A stretch of 64,000 nucleotides of DNA from JBFWMG01 sp050251715. Its GTDB lineage: Bacteria > Desulfobacterota > Desulfovibrionia > Desulfovibrionales > Desulfovibrionaceae. The translations under genes were made by a program, and so were the position numbers. Of this stretch, positions 1-7,410 are shown in pieces. The DNA lies in NCBI GenBank assembly GCA_050251715.1, contig JBFWMG010000008.1, positions 1 through 64,000 of the forward strand. The letters are read 5' to 3'. A model generated the notes under the pieces. That model was given only the letters and a program-made list of their open reading frames with translations. It did no database searches and had not been told where the DNA came from. Numbering within the stretch: position 1 is the first letter of the stretch; each line of letters begins with the position of its first letter.

Positions 1-126
1 GGCGTGCGCAGGTGGAGCGTACGGCGCGATGGGGGGTGGAAGAAGGGGGGAACCGGGAGGAAGAGGGAGGTGAAACCGGGAGGAAGAGGGAAAAGGGAGG
101 GTTGGGCCAGTACGGTAGGCGAAGAA
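1..126. repeat. Polypurine low-complexity DNA
   Basis: This stretch is strongly purine-biased on the plus strand. It contains an 18-bp direct repeat (AACCGGGAGGAAGAGGGA at 51-68 and 74-91). Open frames crossing it give low-complexity Arg/Gly peptides with no recognisable domain, so I treat it as non-coding. It continues into the hairpins and tandem repeats downstream. Confidence 0.6.
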
Positions 127-197
127 GCGGCGCATTTTGAGAGGGAACGGCGGATGCGCCCTGCGGGCTGCCGCCGCCCCCTCCCAAAATGCGCCGC
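127..197. repeat. Large inverted repeat (hairpin 1)
   Basis: Arms 127-145 and 179-197 are a 19-bp inverted repeat with one mismatch. The interior also pairs (GGCGG with CCGCC), so nearly the whole 71 bp can fold into one long stem. The apex reads GCCCTGCGGGC, as in the hairpin just downstream. There is no clean T-run, so it may be a terminator-like or cruciform element at the end of the minus-strand operon above it. Confidence 0.75.
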
Positions 198-203
198 TCC
201 GCC

Positions 204-249
204 AAGCTTTTTTACATGCCGCCCTGCGGGACGGCATGCAAAAAAGCTT
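204..249. terminator. Inverted repeat (hairpin 2), possible bidirectional terminator
   Basis: Arms AAGCTTTTTT (204-213) and AAAAAAGCTT (240-249) flank a GC-rich inner stem CATGCCG/CGGCATG (215-221 and 232-238). Loop GCCCTGCGGG is shared with hairpin 1. The T-rich and A-rich arms would give a GC stem followed by U-runs in either direction, so a bidirectional intrinsic terminator is plausible. Confidence 0.6.
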
Positions 250-310
250 TTTGATCGACTTTTCAGAAAAAGGGGGATCGCTGACGATGAGGACGGGGGG
301 AGGTGGGGGA

Positions 311-530
311 TTGGAGATGATGAAGACCAGGGGAGGTGGGGGATGCGCAGCCGATGAAGATCAGGGGCGGTGGAGGATGCGCAGACGATGAAGATCAGGG
401 GGATTGGAGATGATGAAGACCAGGGGCGGTGGGGGATGCGCAGACGATGAAGATCAGGGGCGGTGGAGGATGCGCAGACGACGAAGATGAGGGGGATTGG
501 AGATGATGAAGACCAGGGGTGGTGGATGGC
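311..530. repeat. 93-bp higher-order tandem repeat
   Basis: The string TTGGAGATGATGAAGACCAG recurs at 311, 404 and 497, so the period is exactly 93 bp with two full copies and a partial third. Each 93-bp unit is itself made of three imperfect subunits of 34, 34 and 25 bp built on GATGAAGA-(C/T)CAGGGG-GGTGG-GGATGCGCAGAC. Stop codons interrupt the frames that cross it, so it is probably a non-coding minisatellite. It lies immediately beyond the stop of the membrane protein gene at 545-1255. Confidence 0.8.
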
Positions 531-544
531 CCTGGGCGCATCGC

Positions 545-1255
545 TCACAGGAGCGTGGCGGCCCAGCCCGTGGCGATGAGGGCCACGCCCATGGCCCAGG
601 CCGCGGGTTGCGGCGCGAAATGCGGGGTCCAGGCCTCGGGGCGGTCGAGGTTGCGGGCTGCGACGGCTATGGTCTGGGTCCAGGTTTTTTGGGCGATGCA
701 GCGGAACACGGTCTGGGGCAGCAGGGTGAGGCGTTGCAGGAGCGGCAGGCGCAGGTTGCGCACGGTAAGGGCATGCCGCGCCCGCGCCGCGCTGTCCGTG
801 GCCAGGGGCAGGAAATGGATCATGAGCGACAGGGACAGGGCCGCCCGCCACGCCCGGTCGCGGCCCACCAGGGGGCGCAGCGCCCAGCACAGGGCCAGCC
901 CCAGCCGGTGGGGCGAGCCGGACCGGGCAAGGCACAGGCCTATGCCGATCATGAGCGCCAGCCGCCAGCCCAGCAGGCCGGTGCGCCGCGCCTCGGCCCA
1001 GATGTCCGGACGGGCGCTGCCCTCGGGAAAGAGCGTGGCCAGGGCAAAGGTCACGGCCATCCAGAACAGCACGAACAAGGCATAGCCGCGCAGTTGGGCG
1101 CTGCCTGCGGGCGGCGCGTCCGTGCGGCGCCACGCCCAGGCCAGTCCCGCGCTGTAGAGCGCCAGGCCCACGGGTCCGGCGTGCCACGCGAACACGCCAA
1201 AGGCCGCCGCCGTGGCGATGAGGATGCGGGCGTCGATGGCCGTGAGTCTGCGCAT
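545..1255 (-). CDS. Small integral membrane protein, EcfT/CbiQ-like
   Basis: A 236-residue protein with four to five hydrophobic segments: near the N-terminus (residues ~10-45), a pair around 70-120, and one at the extreme C-terminus. A charged region (AARARHALTVRNLRLP) followed by a second basic stretch sits between the last segments. This resembles the layout of energy-coupling-factor T components (CbiQ/EcfT), whose cytoplasmic Ala-Arg helices contact the ATPases. No ATPase or S component is adjacent, so the assignment is tentative. The start is the ATG 17 bp after the mutL stop. It lies on the same strand as mutL and is probably cotranscribed. The frame continues upstream into mutL without a better start. 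Confidence 0.55.
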   Translation of the reverse strand: MRRLTAIDARILIATAAAFGVFAWHAGPVGLALYSAGLAWAWRRTDAPPAGSAQLRGYALFVLFWMAVTFALATLFPEGSARPDIWAEARRTGLLGWRLALMIGIGLCLARSGSPHRLGLALCWALRPLVGRDRAWRAALSLSLMIHFLPLATDSAARARHALTVRNLRLPLLQRLTLLPQTVFRCIAQKTWTQTIAVAARNLDRPEAWTPHFAPQPAAWAMGVALIATGWAATLL

Positions 1256-1272
1256 GAGGTGGACGGTCCGGT

Positions 1273-3267
1273 TCAGGTGCGGCGTTTGAAGAGTTTTTCC
1301 AGGTCGGCGGCGGTAAAGCGCACCAGGATGGGGCGGCCGTGGGGGCAGAATTCCCGGTCCGGCGTGGCGTGCCACGCCTCCAGCAGGACCAGGGCTTCGT
1401 TGTCCGCCAAGGCCTGTCCCGCCTTGATGGCGGTCTTGCAGGCCATGAGCGCCCACAGCGATTCCATGCCCGTGGTTTGGCCGCTCACCGCTTCGCGGAG
1501 GAAATCCTTGGCCTGGCCTGGCTCCAGGTTGGCGGGCACGCTACGGATGCGCAGGGTGGGGCCGCCTGTTTCCAGCGCAAAGCCGAGTTGCACCAGCAGC
1601 GGCCACATGTCCTGCAAGGTTGCGGCCTCGGACGGGTGCAGCGGCATGTCCAGGGGCAGGGCCAGGGGGCGGGCATCGCCCCGTGTGCCCGCGCGTTGGA
1701 GGCGGGCGTAGATCACGCGTTCGTGCGCCGCGTGCTGGTCCAGCAGCCCCAGGCTGCCGTCCGCCAGCCGGAGCACAAAGTAGGTGTTGGCGATGCGTCC
1801 CAGATAGGCCTCGCCCGTGGCCGGGTTGGCGCCCTGGCGCGGGGGCGACAGGGTGGGCGCTGGCGCGCGCGGGGCGGTCGCCGCCGCGTCCGGGGCCAGG
1901 GGCGCGGGATGGGGCGGCATGGCGGCATGGTGCGCGGGCGCTGCCGGGCGTATGTCCAGGGGGATGGCCTGCTCCGTCCGCCCCTTTTCCGGTTGGGCCG
2001 GGACAAGCGGCGCCACGGGCCGCCACGCCTCGCCGTTCTGGGCTGGGGCGTGCGCGGAGGGGGACGTGCCGGAGGGGTAGTCCGTTGCGCCGTCCGCAGA
2101 GGGGGCGATGCCGCGCACGCCGCTCCAGGCGTCCGCGCCCGTGCCGGCGGAAACGCCGCGCACCGCATCGGCGGTGTCGGGCGCCGCGTGCAGCGGGGGC
2201 AGGTCGTCCATGGACAGGGCGCGGGTCAAGGCCTGGTCCAGCGCCTGGCGCACGAACAGGAATATCCCGCGTTCGTCGCGGAAGCGGACCTCGCTCTTGG
2301 CCGGGTGCACGTTCACGTCCACCGCGTCCGGGGCGATGTCGATGAACAGCACCATCTGCGGATATTCCTTGGACAGGAGGCGGCCCTTGTAGGCGTCGCG
2401 CGCCGCACGCAGCAGCAGCTTGTCCTGCACCGGGCGGCCATTGACGTAAAAGAGCATGCGTTCCGCCCGCCCCTGGGCCTTGTGCGGATGGCCTGTCAGG
2501 CCGCGCACGCGCAGGCCTGGTTCGTGCCGGTCCACGGGCACCATGTCCTCGGTGATCGCGGGCGGCCAGATGGCGGCCAGGCGCGTGGCCAGCTCCTGCC
2601 CGGCCGGGAAGCGGAGCGCCTCGCGGCCGCCCAGGGAGAGGGAAAAGGCCACGTCGAGCCGCGTGAGCGCCAGGCGGCAGAACACCTCCTGGCAGCGCCG
2701 CGCCTCGGTGGCGGACGTTTTGAGAAACTTGAGCCGTGCCGGGACGTTGGAGAACAGGTCGCGCACCTCCACCCGGGTGCCGCCCGCCATGGCCGCCGGT
2801 CCCTGGCCGCGCACCGCGCCGTGCAGCACCTCGATGAACGATGCCTCGGGCTGCCCGTCGGGTGGCGGGCCACCCGGCCCCATGGTGGGGGCCGAGGTCA
2901 TGCGGAACAGGGCGACCGAGGCGATGCTCGGCAAGGCCTCGCCCCGGAAGCCGAAACTCATGATGTGTTGCAGGTCGTCAAGGTCCGCGATTTTGCTGGT
3001 GGCGTGGCGCGTCACGGCCAGGATCAGCTCGTCGGCGGTCAGGCCCACGCCGTTGTCCTGGATGATGATGCCGCCTTGGCCGCCCTGGTCGATGGCCACG
3101 TCCACCCTGGTCGCGCCCGCGTCCAGGCTGTTTTCCATCAGTTCCTTGACCACGCTGGAGGGGCGTTCCACCACCTCGCCCGCGGCTATCTGGTTCTGGA
3201 GCGCGGGGGGGAGCTGCTTGATGCGGGGACGGCCCAGGGCGGGCGGTTTTGGAACGGAATGCGTCAT
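1273..3267 (-). CDS. mutL: DNA mismatch repair protein MutL
   Basis: A 664-residue MutL. The N-terminal GHKL ATPase shows IAAGEVVERPSSVVKELMEN (residues ~28-47), DNGVGL and GFRGEAL. A Pro/Ala-rich linker (~340-470) leads to the C-terminal dimerisation/endonuclease domain with YLGRIANTYFVL, DQHAAHERVIYARL (from D510) and the terminal CPHGRP. It couples MutS mismatch recognition to strand incision in the cytoplasm. The endonuclease motif of MutL/PMS2 is DQHA-X2-E-X4-E. Here the last position is Ala521, which is unusual (see findings). The start at MTHSV is chosen over an upstream in-frame start because the family N-terminus begins close to it. Confidence 0.95.
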   Translation of the reverse strand: MTHSVPKPPALGRPRIKQLPPALQNQIAAGEVVERPSSVVKELMENSLDAGATRVDVAIDQGGQGGIIIQDNGVGLTADELILAVTRHATSKIADLDDLQHIMSFGFRGEALPSIASVALFRMTSAPTMGPGGPPPDGQPEASFIEVLHGAVRGQGPAAMAGGTRVEVRDLFSNVPARLKFLKTSATEARRCQEVFCRLALTRLDVAFSLSLGGREALRFPAGQELATRLAAIWPPAITEDMVPVDRHEPGLRVRGLTGHPHKAQGRAERMLFYVNGRPVQDKLLLRAARDAYKGRLLSKEYPQMVLFIDIAPDAVDVNVHPAKSEVRFRDERGIFLFVRQALDQALTRALSMDDLPPLHAAPDTADAVRGVSAGTGADAWSGVRGIAPSADGATDYPSGTSPSAHAPAQNGEAWRPVAPLVPAQPEKGRTEQAIPLDIRPAAPAHHAAMPPHPAPLAPDAAATAPRAPAPTLSPPRQGANPATGEAYLGRIANTYFVLRLADGSLGLLDQHAAHERVIYARLQRAGTRGDARPLALPLDMPLHPSEAATLQDMWPLLVQLGFALETGGPTLRIRSVPANLEPGQAKDFLREAVSGQTTGMESLWALMACKTAIKAGQALADNEALVLLEAWHATPDREFCPHGRPILVRFTAADLEKLFKRRT

Positions 3268-3493
3268 AAGGGTACCTAATTGTGCGGCGATGGGGTATAG
3301 TGGGGCCATGGCCGCCCGCTGTCAACAGCCGATGCCGGTGTTCCAGGGCAATGTCGATGGCATAAGGCGCGGCGGATCCGCCTCTTGCGTCGTTCCTGGG
3401 AATGCTTATCTGTAACAAGTTTGACATGGCGTTGTGGTACGCTGATGGTTGTGTTGTCGGCACGCCTCTTGTTGCACGCGAAAAGGATTGCCC

Positions 3494-4192
3494 ATGGCCA
3501 GCGCGCTTGCCTTTGTTTCCGTTGACTTTGCCTACCCGGATGGGCGGCAGGTGTTCGGCGGCGTCTCGTTCGAGGTGCCGCAGGGCGGCTTCGTGCTGGT
3601 CAGCGGTCCGTCCGGCGCGGGCAAATCCACGCTGCTGCGGCTTATGAACCGGCTGGAGGAGCCCACCGCCGGGCGCATCCTGTACCGGGACAAGCCCCTG
3701 GACGCCTACGCGCCCCAAGTGTTGCGCCGCGAGGTGGGGTATGTGCAGCAGACGCCCACGGTGCTGGACGCCACGGTGCGCGACAACCTGCTGCTGCCGT
3801 TCGGATTCAGGGTCAACGCGGGCCTGCCCAGGCCGGATGACGCCGCGTTGCGCGGTGGGCTGGACGAATTTTTGCTGGACGGCGTGCGGCTGGACGACAA
3901 CGCGCGCACCCTGTCCGTGGGGCAGCGGCAGCGGTTGTGCTGCCTCCGCACCATGCTGCTGGCGCCCAGGGTGCTGCTGATGGACGAACCCACCAGCGCG
4001 CTGGACGCGGCCAGCCGCCGCGAGGTGGAGGACGCCGCCGAAACGGCCTGCCTGGCCGGGGTGGCCGTGGTGCTCATCAGCCACGCGGACTACGCGCCCA
4101 GGCGGGTGGCGCCGCTTGAACTGCGGGTGGGGCGGGGGAGCTGCCATCTGGGCCCGGCCATTGCGCAAGAGCGGGCAAGGGAGGTGGCGTGA
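3494..4192 (+). CDS. fetA: ABC transporter ATP-binding protein FetA-like
   Basis: A 232-residue ABC ATPase: Walker A GPSGAGKS (38-45), signature LSVGQRQR, Walker B VLLMDEPTSALD and an H-loop (LISHADY). Its partner is the UPF0014 membrane protein encoded immediately downstream, whose ATG overlaps this stop (TGATG). The pair matches FetAB (YbbL/YbbM), which in Escherichia coli promotes iron export and peroxide resistance. Iron is inferred from the family, not shown here. The start ATG at 3494 follows a purine-rich AAAAGGATTGCCC. An upstream in-frame ATG would add a Cys-rich, non-homologous leader. Confidence 0.88.
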   Translation: MASALAFVSVDFAYPDGRQVFGGVSFEVPQGGFVLVSGPSGAGKSTLLRLMNRLEEPTAGRILYRDKPLDAYAPQVLRREVGYVQQTPTVLDATVRDNLLLPFGFRVNAGLPRPDDAALRGGLDEFLLDGVRLDDNARTLSVGQRQRLCCLRTMLLAPRVLLMDEPTSALDAASRREVEDAAETACLAGVAVVLISHADYAPRRVAPLELRVGRGSCHLGPAIAQERAREVA

Positions 4193-4986
4193 TGGAACCC
4201 GTGTTCATCACCAACGGCCAGTTGGCCCTGACCGCGTTGTTCGTGCTGGCGGCTGGCGTGTTGTCCCTGCGCCACAAGCTGGGGCTGGAACGCGACCTGC
4301 TGGTGGGCGCGGTGCGCACGGTGGCGCAGCTTTTCATCATGGGCTTCGCGCTCAAGCTCATCTTCGGGCATGCCTATCTTCCGTTGGTGGTGGGCGTGTT
4401 CGCGGTCATGATCTGGTTTGGGGCGCGCATTATCCGGGGGCGGGTCAAGGAGCGCGGCGTGGACTGGTTCGCGCCCACCATGGCCGCCATGTACGCCAAT
4501 TATTTTCTGGTCACCATCGTGGTCACGGCGGTCATCGTGCAGCCGGATCCGTGGTGGAAGCCGCAGTATTTTTTGCCCATGGGCGGCATGGTGGTGGGCA
4601 ATTCCATGAACGCCCTGTCCATCAGCCTGGACCGGCTCTTCTCGGACCTGCGCACCCGGCGCGACGAGGTGGAGATGCGCCTTGCCCTGGGCGCGGACAT
4701 GGCCGAGGCGAGCCATGAAATCGTGCGCGGCGCACTTAAGGCGGGCATGATTCCGTCGATAAATTCATTGATGGGCGTGGGGCTCGTGTCCATTCCGGGC
4801 ATGATGACCGGCCAGATACTGGCCGGTGCGGACCCCATGTCCGCCATACGCTACCAGATCGTGATTATGTTCATGATAGTGGGCTCGACGGCCCTTGGCA
4901 CGTATCTGGTCGTCAGCCTGGCCCGCAAGCGGTGTTTTGGGCCGGGTCTGCAATTGGTGCCGCGTCCAGGGAGCGGGACGCGGTAG
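4192..4986 (+). CDS. fetB: UPF0014 membrane permease FetB-like
   Basis: A 264-residue polytopic membrane protein of the UPF0014/FetB family. Visible family motifs are GAVRTVAQLFIMGFALK near residue 40, MGGMVVGNSMNALSISLDRL and MIPSINSLMGVGLVSIPGMM. About seven hydrophobic segments are present. It is the permease partner of the ATPase upstream; the ATG at 4192 shares one base with the fetA stop, indicating translational coupling. It is likely an exporter of iron or another metal in the inner membrane. The short Cys-motif protein that follows may be in the same transcript. Confidence 0.88.
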   Translation: MEPVFITNGQLALTALFVLAAGVLSLRHKLGLERDLLVGAVRTVAQLFIMGFALKLIFGHAYLPLVVGVFAVMIWFGARIIRGRVKERGVDWFAPTMAAMYANYFLVTIVVTAVIVQPDPWWKPQYFLPMGGMVVGNSMNALSISLDRLFSDLRTRRDEVEMRLALGADMAEASHEIVRGALKAGMIPSINSLMGVGLVSIPGMMTGQILAGADPMSAIRYQIVIMFMIVGSTALGTYLVVSLARKRCFGPGLQLVPRPGSGTR

Positions 4987-5036
4987 GACCGCCCGGCGGG
5001 CAGTCTGCCCAGGGGCCAAACTCAGGAGGAGTCGCC

Positions 5037-5345
5037 ATGAACCATCCCCATCTTGTTGCGGCGCGCACGCCGATGGTCGCGCCTCATGACCACGACCCTG
5101 AAATGCTCTATGTGGAGTGCGGCAGATGCGGTCGTCCGGTGTTGTGGGAAGCGGGCCGCACCACGGCGATGCTGGCGCGGTCCGGCGTCGAGATGGATCT
5201 GCTGGACGACCATTGCCTGATTGTTTCGGCGGGCTGCCCCGCGTGCATGCCCGACCAGAACCATTTCGAGACCAGGGTGGTGCGCCTGCGTGAGACGCTG
5301 CTCACCAACCCGCTCATCTTTGGCGGCGAGGGCGGCCACGCCTGA
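5037..5345 (+). CDS. Small zinc-ribbon-like hypothetical protein
   Basis: A 102-residue soluble protein. It has a CGRCGRP motif around residues 31-37 and CPAC around 67-70, the spacing of a treble-clef or zinc-ribbon fold binding one metal ion. The middle and C-terminal parts have no family I recognise. An AGGAGGA ribosome binding site lies 6 bp before the ATG. It is 50 bp after fetB and ends just before a strong intrinsic terminator, so it probably closes the fetAB transcript. Function unknown. Confidence 0.75.
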   Translation: MNHPHLVAARTPMVAPHDHDPEMLYVECGRCGRPVLWEAGRTTAMLARSGVEMDLLDDHCLIVSAGCPACMPDQNHFETRVVRLRETLLTNPLIFGGEGGHA

Positions 5346-5373
5346 CCCCTTCCGGATGTGCCGCGATGCAAAA

Positions 5374-5410
5374 CGCCCCCGGACCGTGTTGTCCGGGGGC
5401 GTCCTTTTTT
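5374..5410 (+). terminator. Intrinsic terminator after fetAB
   Basis: An 11-bp perfect stem CGCCCCCGGAC / GTCCGGGGGCG (5374-5384 and 5391-5401) with a 6-base loop is followed by TCCTTTTTT. It is placed between convergent genes (small zinc protein on plus, purE on minus). Confidence 0.9.
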
Positions 5411-5439
5411 GCATGTGGCGCAAGGGAGGCGTACGGGGG

Positions 5440-5940
5440 TTATTTCTTGTTCCGCGCCTCAAGTTCCTCGGCGGCCTTGGTCACGGCGCGCTTCATGGCC
5501 TTGCGCTCCTCGCTGATCTTCCAGGCCAGCTCCTTGTCCGACAGCGCCAGAATCTGCGCCGCCATCCAGGCCGCGTTGCGCGCGCCCGCCTTGTCCAGGG
5601 CCAGCGTGCCCACCGGGAAGCCGGGGGGCATCTGCACCGTGGCCAGCAACGCGTCCATGCCGCCCAGGGGCGAGGCGTCAATGGGCACGCCCAGCACCGG
5701 CTTCATGGTCTTGGCAGCCACCGCGCCCGCCAGATGCGCGGCCATTCCGGCGGCGCAGATGAACACCTGGCACCCGTCCTGTTCCATGCGCAGCACCAGT
5801 TCCTGGGTGCGCTCCGGCGTCCGGTGCGCGCTGGTCACGGTGAACAGATAGTCCACGCCCAGTTTGTCCAGCACGTCGGCGCAGGGGCGCATTTTTTCTT
5901 CATCGGAAATGCTGCCGATGAATATGGCCACTCGTGGCAT
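5440..5940 (-). CDS. purE: N5-carboxyaminoimidazole ribonucleotide mutase PurE
   Basis: A 166-residue protein with the PurE core: GSISDEEKM (residues 9-17, phosphate loop), SAHRTPE (substrate-binding His), CAAGMAAHLAG and GVPIDASPLGGMDALLATVQMP. It converts N5-CAIR to CAIR in purine biosynthesis. The C-terminal Lys/Glu-rich helix is typical of short bacterial PurE. It lies 22 bp downstream of purD on the same strand, so the two form a purine operon. It is preceded by the ribosome binding site AAAAGGAGAC. Confidence 0.95.
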   Translation of the reverse strand: MPRVAIFIGSISDEEKMRPCADVLDKLGVDYLFTVTSAHRTPERTQELVLRMEQDGCQVFICAAGMAAHLAGAVAAKTMKPVLGVPIDASPLGGMDALLATVQMPPGFPVGTLALDKAGARNAAWMAAQILALSDKELAWKISEERKAMKRAVTKAAEELEARNKK

Positions 5941-5962
5941 ATGTCGTCTCCTTTTGGCGGCG

Positions 5963-7237
5963 CTAGGGCCGTTTCAGGCCCTTGTCGCCAATGTCGCGGC
6001 GATAATAGCTCGAGTCATAGGATATTTTGGAAACGGCCTCATAGGCCCGCTCCTGGGCGGCCTTGAGGTCCGCGCCCAGCGCGGTGACGCCCAGCACGCG
6101 GCCGCCCGAGGTCACGGTCTTGCCGTCCATGAGTTTGGTGCCTGCCTCGAAGACCTTCACGTTGTCCAGGTCGTCGGCCTGGGCAATGCCGGAAATGGCC
6201 ATGCCCTTGGGGTAGGCGCCGGGATAGCCTGCGGCGGCCATGACCACGCATACCGATGTCTCCGGCTTGTACTTGACCTCTATGGAGGGCAGCCGCCCTT
6301 CCACGCAGGCCGTCATGATCTCGGCCAGGTCGGTGTCGAGCCGCATGAGCAGCGGCTGGCATTCCGGATCGCCGAAGCGCACGTTGTATTCCAGCACGTA
6401 GGGGCCGTTGGCCGTGTACATGAGCCCGGCGTAGAGCATGCCCACAAAGGGGCAGTCCTTTTTGGCCAGGGTGCGCACGATGGGGCGCAGCACCAGGTCG
6501 GCGGTCTTTTCATACTCCGACTCGGGCAGGATGGGTGCCGGGCTGTACGCGCCCATGCCGCCGGTGTTGGGGCCGGTGTCGCCTTCGCCCACGGCCTTGT
6601 GGTCCTGCGACGAGGGCAGCGGCACCACGTTATGGCCGTCGCAGAACGCCAGGAACGACGCCTCCTCGCCCACCAGCGCCTCCTCGATCACCACATGGTT
6701 GCCCGCCGAACCGAAGACCTCCTTGACCATGATGTCCTCAAGGGCTTCCAGGGCTTCCTCGGTGGTCTTGGCCACGATGACGCCCTTGCCCGCGGCCAGG
6801 CCGTCGGCCTTGACCACCAGCGGCGCGCCCTTGGCCAGCACGTAGTCGCGCGCGTCCTCAAAGGTGTCGAACACCGCGAAATCCGCCGTGGGCACGCCCG
6901 CCTCGCGCATGATGTTCTTGGCAAAGGCCTTGCTGCCCTCAAGCTGCGCGGCAAAGGCGTTGGGGCCGAAACAGGGAATGGATTCGCTGGCCAGCGCGTC
7001 ACCCAGGCCGAGCACCAGGGGCAGCTCCGGCCCCGCGACCACCAGGTCGATTTGCCGTTCCTTGGCAAAACCCACCAGGCCGGGGATGTCGTCCACGTTG
7101 ATGGGAATGTTGGTGCCTGCCTCGGCCGTGCCGCCGTTGCCGGGCGCGATGAAGATTTCCCGCACGGACGGGCTCTGCTTCAGCTTCCAGGCCAAGGCGT
7201 GCTCGCGTCCGCCGGATCCCACGATAAGTACCCTCAC
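5963..7237 (-). CDS. purD: Phosphoribosylamine-glycine ligase PurD
   Basis: A 424-residue ATP-grasp ligase that makes GAR from phosphoribosylamine, glycine and ATP. Visible motifs are the N-terminal VLIVGSGGREHALAWKL, the glycine-rich APGNGG, KADGLAAGKGV (ATP-binding), EEASFLAFCDG, DTGPNTGGMGAYSPAP and YVLEYNVRFGDPECQ. I choose the GTG at 7235-7237 because GGAGG lies 6-7 bp upstream and the canonical N-terminus MRVLIVG starts there. Longer frames add a basic, non-homologous leader. Cotranscribed with purE. Confidence 0.95.
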   Translation of the reverse strand: MRVLIVGSGGREHALAWKLKQSPSVREIFIAPGNGGTAEAGTNIPINVDDIPGLVGFAKERQIDLVVAGPELPLVLGLGDALASESIPCFGPNAFAAQLEGSKAFAKNIMREAGVPTADFAVFDTFEDARDYVLAKGAPLVVKADGLAAGKGVIVAKTTEEALEALEDIMVKEVFGSAGNHVVIEEALVGEEASFLAFCDGHNVVPLPSSQDHKAVGEGDTGPNTGGMGAYSPAPILPESEYEKTADLVLRPIVRTLAKKDCPFVGMLYAGLMYTANGPYVLEYNVRFGDPECQPLLMRLDTDLAEIMTACVEGRLPSIEVKYKPETSVCVVMAAAGYPGAYPKGMAISGIAQADDLDNVKVFEAGTKLMDGKTVTSGGRVLGVTALGADLKAAQERAYEAVSKISYDSSYYRRDIGDKGLKRP

Positions 7238-7260
7238 TGGGGCCTCCTTTGTCCTTGATT

Positions 7261-7290
7261 GGGGAACCTTGCGTCGCAAGGCTTTTCCCC
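7261..7290. other. Hairpin in the purD-paaK divergent spacer
   Basis: Perfect inverted repeats GGGGAA/TTCCCC and CCTTGCG/CGCAAGG (7261-7273 with 7275-7281 and 7285-7290) form one long stem 24 bp upstream of the purD start. It may act in the purD leader or as a protein-binding dyad. Function not known. Confidence 0.5.
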
Positions 7291-7361
7291 CGGATGGTTT
7301 CATGCTACCGTTCCGCCGCCGCGCAGGATGGCGCGACGCACTCCCTTGAATAAAGAATTTT

Positions 7362-7387
7362 CGCCGCCCGGACAAGTCCGGGCGGCG
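7362..7387. other. 12-bp perfect hairpin in the paaK leader
   Basis: CGCCGCCCGGAC-AA-GTCCGGGCGGCG is a perfect 12-bp inverted repeat with a two-base spacer, ending 23 bp before the ATG of the PaaK-like gene. No T-run follows, so it is not a standard terminator. A dyad operator or a leader RNA hairpin is possible. Confidence 0.55.
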
Positions 7388-7410
7388 GCCAAAGACACGG
7401 AGGCCTGGCC

